From Acanthosepion pharaonis (taxonomy: Eukaryota > Mollusca > Cephalopoda > Sepiida > Sepiidae): 64,000 nt of DNA. The translations under genes and the position numbers were made by a program. The stretch spans positions 505,001 to 569,000 of the forward strand of contig CAHIKZ030004140.1 of the NCBI GenBank assembly GCA_903632075.3, read 5' to 3'. Position 1 is the first letter of the stretch. Each line of letters opens with the position of its first letter. The notes under the pieces were generated by a model, which searched no databases, was not told where the DNA came from, and worked only from the letters and a program-made list of their open reading frames with translations. Positions 10,926 through 20,281 of the stretch are shown one piece after another.

Positions 10926-11735
10926 GTTTTCTTTTCCCCCAGCTACTTTTACTTTTTTTATCACAACATTCTTTTCTTTTTCCAATTTTTCCATTCTTTC
11001 ATTTTTCCTTCTTTTTTCTTATGGTCTTTCTTTCTTTTTCTTTCCATTTTTTCTTTCTTTCTTCTTTCCTTTTCATTGATTGACTGATTAATTCATTTTT
11101 TTTTCAATTCTTTCTTCTTTTCTTCTCACCTTTTCATTCATTCAATCTCTTTTTCTTTTTCTTTCTTTTCGTTTTTTTCTTTTCTTATCTTCTTCTCCTA
11201 TACTTTTCATCATTCTTTCTTTATTAACTTCTTTTCTTTCTTTTCTATTTCTATTCTTTTTTTCTTTTCCTTTCCATTCTTTCATTATTTATTTATTTCC
11301 TTTTCATTCATTCTTTCTTCTTTTCTTTTTCTTTCTCCCTCATTCTTACTTTTATTATATTTATCTCTATTTCTTTCTTGCCTTCTTATCTTCTTTTCTT
11401 TTCATATTATAAGTTCTTTTCTTTCTGTTCTTTTCTTTCTTCTTTCCATTTCATTCATTCATTTTTTTTATTCTTCCTTTGTTTCTTTCATCCGTTTCAT
11501 TTGTTATTAATTCTTTCTTTTCTTCTTTCTTCCTTTCTTTCTCATTCTTTCTTTTTTCTCTTTTTCTTACCTTCTTTCTTCCTTTTTTCTTTCTTTCTTT
11601 CTTTTGTTTTTCTTTTCATCTTTCTTAACTACCTTACTTTCTCTTTTCTCTGCTTTCTTTCTTTCTTTTCATCTGTCATACATGCTTCTTTTTTCTGATT
11701 TTGCTGTCTCTCTATATTTCTCTTTCTATTCTTTC
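10926..11735. repeat. Long polypyrimidine tract
   Basis: About 800 bases of plus strand consisting mostly of T and C in TTTC, TTCTTT and CATTC units, with short A-containing interruptions. It continues into the 24-bp minisatellite, making about 1 kb of strong strand asymmetry. Confidence 0.92.
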
Positions 11736-11912
11736 CCTCTCTCTTTCTAATGTTTCTCCCCTCTCTCTTTTTAATGTTTCTCCCCTCTCTCTTTCTAATG
11801 TTTCTCCCCTCTCTCTTTCTAATGTTTCTCCCCTCTCTCTTTCTAATGTTTCTCCCCTCTCTCTTTCTAATGTTTCTCTCCCTCTCTCTTTCTATTGTTT
11901 CTCTCTGTCGCT
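11736..11912. repeat. 24-bp minisatellite, about 7 units
   Basis: Unit 'ctctctttctaatgtttctc' plus 'ccct' repeated about seven times, very uniform in the middle. It reads an octapeptide repeat 'MFLPSLFL' on the plus strand, which I take to be incidental. Confidence 0.93.
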
Positions 11913-13132
11913 TCCTGTTTGTCATCCTTCCATCTTGTCTCAATTCTCTATCTATTACTCAGTTTCGTTCCTTGTGTAACTTCTTGCCAGTGATCTTTTT
12001 TTCAAAAGCAAACCTGATTTCTTTTCTTTTTTAATGAATACTCCAGTCATAAAGAGTACCGAGGCATAAAAGACTTGCTTAAGCTTTACAAAAAGTTCCT
12101 TAAGGTTGAGCACAAGTCAACAGAAGCAGCAACTCTGAATTCATCCAAGAGAAGGAAATGCAGAAACTCTGAAGAATTCAAATGGATAACATCTTCACAG
12201 AAAGATTTACTTTTGGTTTAGAGAATAAAATCTTCATCTGGAAATTCTCTGTTTTAATGCCTCATTTTTCAGGTCAATACTCACAGCACAAGAACAGTCT
12301 TGTTGCTATGGTTACACCTGGATTTTTGAATATATTTTTTTATTCTAGAAGTTTTGGAATTTAAGAATTTCCATATCAGTGCGGCTGTGTAATATAGAAT
12401 ATTTTCTTATCTCTAAAGCCTTTATAATATTTTTTTGTTGATTAATTGGAAAACTTACAGTTTGAATTCAAAATTTCAGTTTCTTTCTTTTGAAAGTCAC
12501 CAAGACTTTTAATAAAGGGCATATATGCTTTTCAACAGTATTACAATAAGCAAAATTGTGCTTTGTAAATTCTTTGATGTTTTAAGACTAATTTATCAAA
12601 AATAACATATTTAGATTTTATGCTTCCATATTGATTACAAAAGTGTTTTTAATTTTATTAATTTTTGAAAACACCATATGCAACATACTTTTACAAAGGA
12701 CAGGAATTTGTGGAGAACCATGATAGCCCATGTCCTGAAGAAACACAGCACAGAGAAGAAGATTGGTTTGGTTTGGTTTGTTTAATGACATATCAACTCC
12801 TTATGGGTCATTTAATGCTGAACTTTAATTTTCTTGGGAGCATTGGTAATATTTTTTTCAAAAATGTATTGCTGGTAATTTTTTTTACTATGAGAATATA
12901 TTGCTTGCGTTCTCACAACAAAAATGTATTTTCATACTTTCATAATATTTTGACCCCAGTTTGGGGTTTTACTATTTGCCCATAATTTGGACTTGAACAG
13001 GTGCTACCACTCTGGGTCAGGTTAGACATGGGAACAAAAGCAATTAAGTGGTGATTCTATGCTCCTCAAAACCTCTCAGTCAGAGAGAGGCCTTGCTGTT
13101 GGATATAGTTTATCATCATACCCAGGAAGACA
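11913..13132. other. Unassigned AT-rich stretch
   Basis: No recognised exon or element. A 106-codon open frame at 12665-12985 has no recognisable domain and ordinary AT-rich composition. Confidence 0.5.
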
Positions 13133-13176
13133 AAGAAGAAGAAGAAGAAGAAGAAGGAGAAGGAGGAGGAGGAGAT
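13133..13176. repeat. (GAA)n/(GGA)n tract
   Basis: Purine trinucleotide run, GAA units passing into GGA units. Confidence 0.92.
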
Positions 13177-13245
13177 TCTCAAAGACCAAGAAAAAGTAGA
13201 AAATGAAAAAGTATGATTATGACCATGATGATAATGATGGTAGTG

Positions 13246-13262
13246 AGAAGAAGAAGAAGAAG

Positions 13263-13292
<30 letters not shown>
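13246..13292. repeat. (GAA)n tract
   Basis: About 15 GAA units, 70 bp after the first purine tract. Confidence 0.95.
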
Positions 13293-13293
<1 letters not shown>

Positions 13294-13692
13294 GAAGGAA
13301 AAAAAGAACAAAGACCAAAGTATATGCTGTGCAAGGTATTGGGAGAAAAAAGAATAAAGATGAAGATATTCATTTGAAGGTAGAGAATAATAAAAATAAA
13401 TTTGAAACTATTAATATCAGGTGATAGTGTTCTATTAGCAAGAAGTACACATCATCTACAAGCATCAGTTTTAATGGTTATATCTAAGATTTATTAACAA
13501 TACTTACAGGTTCACCATATACTATATACCTTGTCTTTGTTGGCATTTGTCGATGACTAATAATAAAATTAAATGTGATAGAAAAGTGAATATTGGCTGA
13601 CACTATTTCGAAGATAGAATTTTCTTTTTTTAACTGGACTTCCTTCTGAAAATTCACATTTGCTATTTTAATGATAGATTCTATTGAGTTTT
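13293..13692. other. Unassigned spacer
   Basis: AT-rich, no recognised content. Confidence 0.5.
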
Positions 13693-14045
13693 GGCCATAT
13701 CATATTGAAACCACTGGTTCTCATATGATCACCAAAGTTAAGCAATGTTGAGCCTGGTCAGTACCTAGATGGGTGACCACTTGGGAATGCTATGTGCTGT
13801 AAGCTTTGATGTATAAGTAGTGTAATGGATAATTGTTCAGATTTGGAAATTGGAAAAACAGTGCAAATACCCCTTGGAAAGGGAAGGATCCACTTGTTCT
13901 CCCCCAGTTATGTGTTAATTAGTTGAAATTGTATCAGTAAATCATTATTATCTCTGAAACAAATCTTACAATCTAAAAATATTTTCTGACTTTAAATAAC
14001 CTGCAAAATGATTGATAAGCTATAAAAAGAAATCAATCAATCAAG
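13693..14045 (+). mobile_element. 5S rRNA-headed SINE, short-tail type
   Basis: The only plus-strand copy. The head at 13693-13805 aligns along nearly its whole length with 5S rRNA: 'ggccatatcatattgaa' (start), 'aagttaagcaatgttgagcc' (box A region) and 'gtacctagatgggtgacca' then 'cttgggaatgc' (box C region), ending 'gtgctgtaagct'. These are the internal RNA polymerase III promoter elements of a type 1 gene, in 5S order and spacing. After the head comes a module 'gtgtaatggataat' and 'ttcagatttggaaattgg' (13818-13850), then 'ccccagttatgtgttaat' and a tail ending 'aatcaatcaatcaag'. The same body follows 5S heads at 47192-47583 and 55835-56188. Confidence 0.85.
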
Positions 14046-14099
14046 AGATTTTATTTTAATCATATTGAGAATATTTCCAATTCTAAGTAGTTATCTATT

Positions 14100-14511
14100 A
14101 AACCACCTATACTCCATGGCTTACAGAGGTGACAGTTTCATGCTAAATGTAATTGTCAGGTTATGGGCATTGTATTTTTGCTGGACTATTTATATATACA
14201 GGTCAGTAATGCTTTGTGGGTAGTCTATTGAATTGCATTGTGGGTAATCTATTGTATTATTCTGCTACAGTGGTGGGTGGTAAGGGTTTCCAGTTATTCT
14301 AGGGATTATTGAGTGGGAATAATTGTGGATCTGAATGCAGTTTGGGGGCTATTTATGATGTTGTCAGTTAACTTTTTTTTTATTTATTATTGATTATTTT
14401 ATTGATGTCATCAATATGTTTATTTGTTTATTATTTACTTCTTTATTTGTTTGGATTAATTTTATTTTTTTTGTGTATTTTATTTATTTATTTATTTTTG
14501 TTTATTTGTTT
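14100..14511 (-). mobile_element. GIY-YIG retroelement 3' end
   Basis: This non-coding terminal region follows the stop codon of the minus-strand ORF tail at 14512-14727. Plus text 'cagaggtgacagtttcatgc' and 'tgtcaggttatgggcattg', then 'ggtcagtaatgctttgtggg' match the copies at 18180-18300 and 29425-29525 (and, inverted, 32520-32560). The (TTTAT)n-rich section at 14380-14510 corresponds to the same section in those copies. Confidence 0.75.
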
Positions 14512-14727
14512 TTAGTTTTTAATTTTTAAGTAATGTAGTAAAAATTTGATTTTGTGTCTGCATTTTGAGATGAGTTCTGATCTTTTAAGGTAATTATAGC
14601 CATGTTTCCTCAAGGAAGCATTTACAGTTTCTGGATTGATTGTTGTAGGCTGATGCCATTTTCCATATTTTGGTGTGATATTGTTTTTAATCTCCGAGTT
14701 ATGTTTAGAAAGTATTGCACTGTTCAT
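14512..14727 (-). pseudogene. C-terminus of GIY-YIG retroelement protein
   Basis: A 71-codon minus-strand frame ends 'LKRSELISKCRHKIKFLL' and a few more residues. In octopus and cnidarian retroelements with RT plus GIY-YIG endonuclease, the protein ends in text of the form 'LNKRSEL.SKCRH.NKFLL', and I infer this is the same tail. The upstream part ('ITPKYGKWHQPTTINPETVN') is not clearly alignable. The same terminal residues ('NKFLLR' then stop) are seen at 18440-18418 on the minus strand next to another copy of the terminal repeat. Confidence 0.6.
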
Positions 14728-14730
14728 GTA

Positions 14731-15345
14731 TTTATTATTTTAATTGTGATAAGGCCATAAGCAGTGTGTGTGTTGAAGGGTGTCAACAGATATAAATATC
14801 TATGTGTTAATGCAGGAATCCTCTATAAATGTGAAACTGAACAATTATTGATGGTCAACCAGCCATTTTCAGAATCAGAAGCCTTTCGAATTGGATGATT
14901 AATCATGTTAATTTTAAATTTATTGATTCAGCATTTCTGAGTTTTTATAATTTCAAGAACACATAATTGCATGCAAGGCATTTCCCAAGCTGAAGGGGGT
15001 CTATTAATTATTAGATAAATTCAATAACACTAAGAAGAAGGAAGTTTTGTTCAATTGGGATTTTCTATTAAACACCAAAGATTATAGCCTTCTCTTGCAG
15101 TCAAAAGATAAGGAATATAATTGTAACTGACAAAGATTGAGTTTATAAGATCCTGAGTATCAGTGCTATAGATTATAGGATTCTAGAAGAGGATTGAGCT
15201 TTAACCAGATAAGTAATAATACATTAAACGAAATGTCTGTGGTATGACTGATATATGAATTGAGTACTTTTTCAACAGAATGACCACAATCTCTTAGGAG
15301 GAAGAAAATTAAAACATTTTTCTTTTAAATGCTGTATCCATTTGC
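14731..15345. other. Unassigned AT-rich stretch
   Basis: No recognised content. Confidence 0.5.
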
Positions 15346-15850
15346 AACATTGGCAATCATGGCTCTCCACAATTTCCTGTTCTTTGTAGCTCTTAATAAA
15401 TTTTATCTTTTTGCAACCTCTCCTAAACATTCTTCCACCATGCATTTAATGAAGCTCAATAGGTAGGTTATGCCCTGTTTTCCTATATAACCTCTTGCCT
15501 TCAATCTCTCCTGTGAGTATCAAATTTTCCAAGCCCTCTTTCCTCAGTATGTGCGCTATAAATTTCAACTATCTCTTCCTGATATTAATTATAAGTGTCC
15601 ATTTTGTTTCTATTTTCTCTAAAATTTTGGTGATGTTTCATGTTGTTTTTGGATTGGTCCATGGTATTTTCAGCATCCTTCTGTAGAACCACATTTTTGT
15701 TGCTTTAAGTTTCTTCTTCTTTAAGATTGCCCAGAGTTCACTGCCATACAGGGTGGGGGGGACTGATATTGCATAACAGTTCAGTATACTTTTCTTTGTT
15801 TCTAAATAAATTTTGCTCTTTCTTAATACTTTGCTTAACTTTTGGATCTG
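15346..15850 (-). pseudogene. LINE family C RT C-terminus relic
   Basis: Minus-strand copy of the C-terminal part of LINE family C. Readable from about 15800 down: 'YTELLCNIS', 'TLYGSELWAILKKKKLKATK', 'MWFYRRMLKIPWT', 'LEKIETKWTLIINIRKR', 'AHILRKEGLENLILTGEIEG' and, near 15380-15355, a frame with 'KLWRAMIANV'. These match blocks of the long copy in order ('SVLLYGSEYWTISSKMKKKL', 'MWVYRRMLRIS', 'HIMRKEGLENLILMGQIA'). It is one of the better preserved tails, with only a few stops. Confidence 0.88.
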
Positions 15851-15950
15851 TGGAATGAGGATTTTTATATTGTATCTTCGATTGTACAGTTTTTTACATT
15901 TGAATTCCTTTCATCGACCAATTATATCTCTACTCATGCACACATACATA

Positions 15951-15952
<2 letters not shown>

Positions 15953-16016
<64 letters not shown>

Positions 16017-16017
16017 G
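15953..16017. repeat. (AC)n(AT)n microsatellite
   Basis: About 21 AC units followed by about 10 AT units. Confidence 0.95.
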
Positions 16018-16144
16018 GGGGAAAATGTATGACAAAGTGTAAAAAGTTTTCACGCCAGAATGAATATGATCTATACTATGCTTCATCAGCTTTCATTTCA
16101 ATGCTGTGCCAAAAGAAGCCGAATGTTTTATAGGAAACTAACTA

Positions 16145-16165
16145 CACACATGCACACACACACAG

Positions 16166-16223
<58 letters not shown>
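16145..16223. repeat. (AC)n(AT)n microsatellite
   Basis: AC-rich run followed by about 21 AT units, 130 bp after the previous compound tract. Confidence 0.95.
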
Positions 16224-16226
<3 letters not shown>

Positions 16227-16332
16227 AAAATATATAGAAAATAGGAAGGAACTGGTTAGGTAAATAGTCCGAAGTTCCTTAGTATTTTTGTTATTATTTT
16301 TAAAAATAGTGCTCGATACAAAAGTAGAGCAT

Positions 16333-16472
16333 AAATATAATTATTTATTTAAATTATTTATTTAAAATTTATTTAAAATTTATTTAAAAATGAACTGGAA
16401 TCATATTTTTAAATAAATAATTATATTTATTATTTTTAAATAAATAATTATATTTATATATATATATATATG
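16333..16472. repeat. AT-only inverted repeat block
   Basis: 'ataattatttatttaaa' and its reverse complement 'tttaaataaataattat' (the latter twice, at about 16409 and 16435) face each other across 'aaaatgaactggaatcat', and the block ends in a short (AT)n. It can fold into a hairpin. Confidence 0.7.
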
Positions 16473-16820
16473 TATACACATCTCAAAACAGTAATATTCA
16501 ATCAGTCCTAAAATCATATAACTACAAAAGTTGGCTTTGAAATATTTTGTTTCTGATCAGATAAGAAATAAAAAAGAAAATCCTTACATCTTTTCTCTTT
16601 CTATCTGTTATATTCAGTGCTAATAAGAATATGTACTTGATAAAACACAGTGGATATAATAAGTAAAGGTTTATTATAATAACCATTACAATAAGAATAA
16701 AGGTAACAGTTATGCACAAGGTCATCTCAAGTCAATCCAGTTGTGAGTGCTACTATTGGAAGGTCGGTAGTTCTCACGTAAGTCTGAGTTGTACTCAACA
16801 GATTCCAGCTAGACAATATT
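16473..16820. other. Unassigned stretch
   Basis: No recognised content before the 230-bp tandem repeat. Confidence 0.45.
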
Positions 16821-16821
16821 T

Positions 16822-17282
16822 ACCAGCCTCCCCATGAGGTAGGATGTGGCACAAGGTCGAGTTTAACGTGGGTCTTTCAAGCCTATAGGCTTGGCCAAAA
16901 AATTTCCATAGAACCCACATAAATAGGATCAGTTTGGTCAACCTCTTTGAATGAGACTTTGCCCTTCAGCAGAGCTTTGTCCGGGTTCTCTCTGTTTAGA
17001 GGCAGAGAGTTCAATCCCCTAGTTGGAACAGATCACAACTAGTATATTTAGCTATCCCCCCCATGAGGGTTGCATGTGGCACAAGGCTGGGTTTAACATG
17101 GGTTCTCCAAGCCCGTAGGCTCGGCCAAATATATTCCCTTTTTGAACCTGTATAAATGGGTTCAGGGTCAGTCTACCTCCCCAAATGAGACTCTGCTCTT
17201 TGGCGGAGCCTCGTACGGGTTCCTCTCTGCTCGAAGGCAGAGAGTTCAACTGTTTAGCTGGAACAGGTCGCAGCTAGTCTCT
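16822..17282. repeat. 230-bp tandem duplication, GC-richer
   Basis: Two diverged copies of a unit of about 229-235 bp. Matching landmarks: 'catgagg' (16833 and 17062), 'atgtggcacaagg' (16843 and 17073), 'ggcttggcca'/'ggctcggcca', 'aatgagactttgcccttc'/'aatgagactctgctcttt', 'ggcagagagttcaa' (17001 and 17236) and 'cagctagtc'-like ends. Its composition is visibly richer in GC than its surroundings. It contains 'ttcaa' near a stem-like context but no convincing tRNA or protein. Identity unknown. Confidence 0.75.
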
Positions 17283-18060
17283 GTAGTCCATTGACTTACA
17301 GATACTTATAGTTAGTTACTACCTATAGTGTAGTCACTCATGGGGGTGACAGGTTATTCCATTACATCACTATCATAAAGGATTATTTTTCTTTTTGCTC
17401 AGAAAAGCAAATCTCAGGTTTGAGAGTTTATCGTATCTCCTGCATCTTTTTTATGAACCCTCTGCTTCAGATTATAACATCCATGTCTTCCAATGTAAGA
17501 AGAGAATGCTGACAATTAGAAAAGGAATCTGGAAATGGCTGCAGCTGTGAAATTTTGTTATTAACCAAAATATAATCTGTCAGAGATTTATTTCTTATAT
17601 TTGGCACGCACATTTAAAGCTTGACACAATAAGTGCTGCTTTCATAGGAAAATAGATTCCAGGCTAAAGAAGATGTGCAGTTTTCCAAATTTATTCTTCT
17701 CCCTTTGTTTTTAATGCAGACATATCGTCATTTCTGAAAAGCTCTGAATGGGAAGCCATCATGAATGGTAAATAAATTATCAGAATATGCAGAAGAAAGA
17801 CAGCACTGACAAAATTTTGAATATTAATGAATCTAAAGAAAAGTGAACATTTTTTGAGATAATAAATTATAATTTTGGATCAAGTTTGTCAAAGAAAAAA
17901 GAAGAAAGTAGCAAATATTTCATTTGTTCATTTTTATTCATCTTAAATATTTACAGGCAATTTTTTTTTTCATCCAGTTGTTCAAAATCCTAAATTTGTT
18001 GATTTAAAATGATTTTCCTGTGAAATAGTCCAAAAACATTATTTCATTATGCATCTATCT
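17283..18060. other. Unassigned AT-rich stretch
   Basis: No recognised coding or repeat content. Confidence 0.5.
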
Positions 18061-18061
18061 A

Positions 18062-18098
18062 TTGATATATATATATCTATATATATATCTATATATAA
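18062..18098. repeat. (AT)n with TC interruptions
   Basis: Interrupted 'atatatatct' units directly abutting the retroelement terminus. Confidence 0.85.
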
Positions 18099-18440
18099 CG
18101 AAATATAGTCTTAAGGTGTGCTATATTTATGGGATAAAGTGCTCAATATCAGAGATAGAGCATGTGTAAATATAAAAGTGAACATAGAAGTCAACACTTA
18201 GAGGCGACAGTCTGTTTCATGCTATATGCAATCGTCAGGCCACATATGCTGTTATTTTTCTCGGCTATTTATATATATACGGGTTAGTGGTGCATTGTGG
18301 GTATTCTATTATGGCGGTTCTTTTTTACCGGAAGTTGCTTTGTTTATTTATTTGGGTGAAATTATATTGCTCGTTTTTATTTTTTTGTTTCTTATTTTAT
18401 TTATTTATTTATTAACGTAGTAAAAATTTGTTTATATCAC
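18099..18440 (-). mobile_element. GIY-YIG retroelement terminal region
   Basis: Second copy of the terminal sequence: 'gaaatatagtcttaaggtg', 'tatgggataaagtgctcaat', 'aggcgacagtctgtttcatg' and 'gtgcattgtgggtattcta' in plus text match 29314-29530. On the minus strand the sequence 'aacaaatttttactacgt' then TAA at about 18433-18413 reads 'NKFLLR' and stop, the end of the element's ORF, followed by the A/T-rich section. So the element runs right to left and ends at the (AT)n. Confidence 0.75.
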
Positions 18441-18450
18441 GTATTTAACA

Positions 18451-18574
18451 GTGAAACAAAAAAAAAATCTTTATTATTTTAAAAATAACGGATTCGACAT
18501 AGATATAAAAACTAATCTAAACGAAGTAGATTTCCTAGATGTTACCTTCAACCTAAGAGAAGGCACATATAAAC
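18451..18574 (+). pseudogene. GIY-YIG retroelement RT-linker fragment
   Basis: The plus strand reads 'KNLYYFKNNGFDIDIKTN' and then 'VDFLDVTFNLREGTYK'. This resembles the segment after the RT core of a GIY-YIG-type retroelement ('FLDVTF.L..GTYKPYRKPN' in related proteins, known of the family from memory). It is in the opposite orientation to the terminal region immediately to its left, so the two pieces form an inverted junction, and it ends at (AT)n. Confidence 0.62.
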
Positions 18575-18602
18575 ATATATATATATCTATATATATATAT
18601 AT

Positions 18603-18657
<55 letters not shown>
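18575..18657. repeat. (AT)n with AC step
   Basis: AT units, a short 'acacacacacatac' step, then about 20 more AT units. Confidence 0.95.
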
Positions 18658-18660
<3 letters not shown>

Positions 18661-19344
18661 GGAAAGGTGATAGATGTAATTTATGCCTTGTAGAAAAATT
18701 AGCTATCTTAAAACATTTAAATTGAACTAACTTATTAAACAAGAGAAATGAATTGATGGTCACATATACACATAAAAATAAATACTTGTTGAAATATGTT
18801 GATCCAGATTAATTTCTAATAAAACTTTTCCTTTTTAATTTTTCTTCTGTTTACATATCTTATATTGAGCATATATGATATTTTATGTTTTTATAAGTAT
18901 TTTTAATACAAATCTTTTTTAAATAATCATCAAAATTAAACCCCATTTATTTTAAATAAAGAAACTAAATCCTGTCTATTTTAAATACAATTTTTTTCTA
19001 AACCAGTAATTCCCGTATAATGTCTGACCTGTGGCAGCATTGTGTTAACCAGTTATATTTAATAAAATTTAAAGTATATAATGGTCAGTCTCTACCCAGC
19101 ACCTGAAGATTGCATTGCGCATGAAACTCTGAGTTGTGCAATGTATATTTATTAATATATGCTTAATATTTCTCTTATATTACATTGAGCACTATTTTAT
19201 TAACACTAGCTCTCTATGGGATGTGTTTTATCTTATATATATATTCATTCCACAATTTTAAACTTATAATAAGTACATGTTCCAAGAAATAGGACACAAG
19301 ATAGAACCTTTCCAAAAGAGAAACTATGATTTGGAATTTTTTTT
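18658..19344. other. Unassigned AT-rich stretch
   Basis: No recognised content. Confidence 0.5.
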
Positions 19345-20060
19345 TTTTAAACATTTCACCCCAAGCAAGGCAGGAAGCCACTAACATGCAAGGAGTTACA
19401 GAGAGTTGGAGCAAGAGCAAGAGTGATAGAGGAAAGGATGAAGAGAAAGATAAGGGATAGATCAAGGCATCTGGATATATCAATTGACATTACATTTGAA
19501 TAGTTGGAGATTATAGCTATCAGGGAAACAGGAAAAGGGGATGGAGTTCCACAGGCGAGAAGTGCGAGACATGAAGCTATTGGAGTAGAAGAGGTGGCTA
19601 TATTTAACAGTTTTGACAGTGAAAGGGTGTGAGTGAGATGCCAGCCTAGGAGAACACTGAAGTCTGGGAACCAGCAAAATCAGCTCATCAGAGCAGTTAC
19701 CATGAAAGTATTAGTAAAAAGGACAGAGGGAGGTGATGGCATGTCTGTGAGAGAGCGACTGCAGACTAGATGCCAGATCAGGGCCAATTACATTGCATAT
19801 CCGTCTCTGGATCTTATCAAGAACCTTGAGACAAAGAGAAGGTGCATCAGACCATGGCAGCAATACTCCATGCAAGGACGAATGGTTGATTTGTAGATTT
19901 GAAGGATCGACTCTGGCAAGAAAAATTTCCTGGCGTGGCACAGGGAGCCAACTTTCCTTGCGGTGGACGAAGCTATTAACTCAATGTATTTGTTCCATCT
20001 CAGGTCAGCAGTCAATGTGAGGCCGAGTAGTCACAAAGAGGAGCTCTCAAGAAGTTGAGC
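19345..20060 (-). pseudogene. LINE family A 3' end
   Basis: Minus-strand relic of the C-terminal third of a jockey-like LINE ORF2 plus 3' UTR. Blocks in order from 20060: 'SLTLTADLRWNKYIELIAS' type text, 'STARKVGSLCHARKFF', 'ESILQIYKSTIRPCMEYCCH', 'VLDKIQRRICNVIGPDLASS', 'LQSLSHRHAITSLCPFY', 'LASHSHPFTVKTVKYSHL', 'FYSNSFMSRTSRLWNSIPFS' and 'CFPDSYNLQLFKCNVN'. Then the UTR ends in the family signature, seen in plus text as 'ttcaccccaagcaaggcagg' at 19357-19376, next to an oligo-T. Only a few frameshifts separate blocks; it is 5'-truncated at about 20060. It is the closest relative of the copy at 53860-54855. Confidence 0.92.
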
Positions 20061-20065
20061 ATCAG

Positions 20066-20215
20066 ACCTTAATGGCACCTATTCTGAAAGTAGTGATGCC
20101 ATCTACCTTGAGGATAATGATGGCACCTACCTTGAAGGTATTGATGCCACCTACACTGAGGGTAATGATGCCACCGACCCTGAAGGTAATGATGGCACCT
20201 AGCCTGAATCCATCA
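20066..20215. repeat. 24-bp minisatellite, 6 units
   Basis: Units of the form 'tgatggcacctaccttgaag' plus 'gtaa' repeat six times with scattered substitutions, between the truncated 5' end of one family A LINE and the 3' end of the next. Confidence 0.9.
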
Positions 20216-20281
20216 AAACCATTCAGGATGCAGAATTAATAAATACTAAATACTTCAAATGCCTGGATTCTACGGATCAGT

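Noticed and set aside
10688..11083. 131-codon plus-strand frame with a long poly-His segment
   Set aside because: Product of CAC/CAT and polypyrimidine repeats; no non-repeat domain.
12665..12985. 106-codon open frame as a possible host gene
   Set aside because: No domain, no homology I recognise, no splice context, and length is within chance for AT-rich DNA.
13693..13805. Could be a true 5S rRNA gene
   Set aside because: Diverged from the 5S consensus at many positions, no T-run terminator after the 5S end, and the same downstream body follows other copies.
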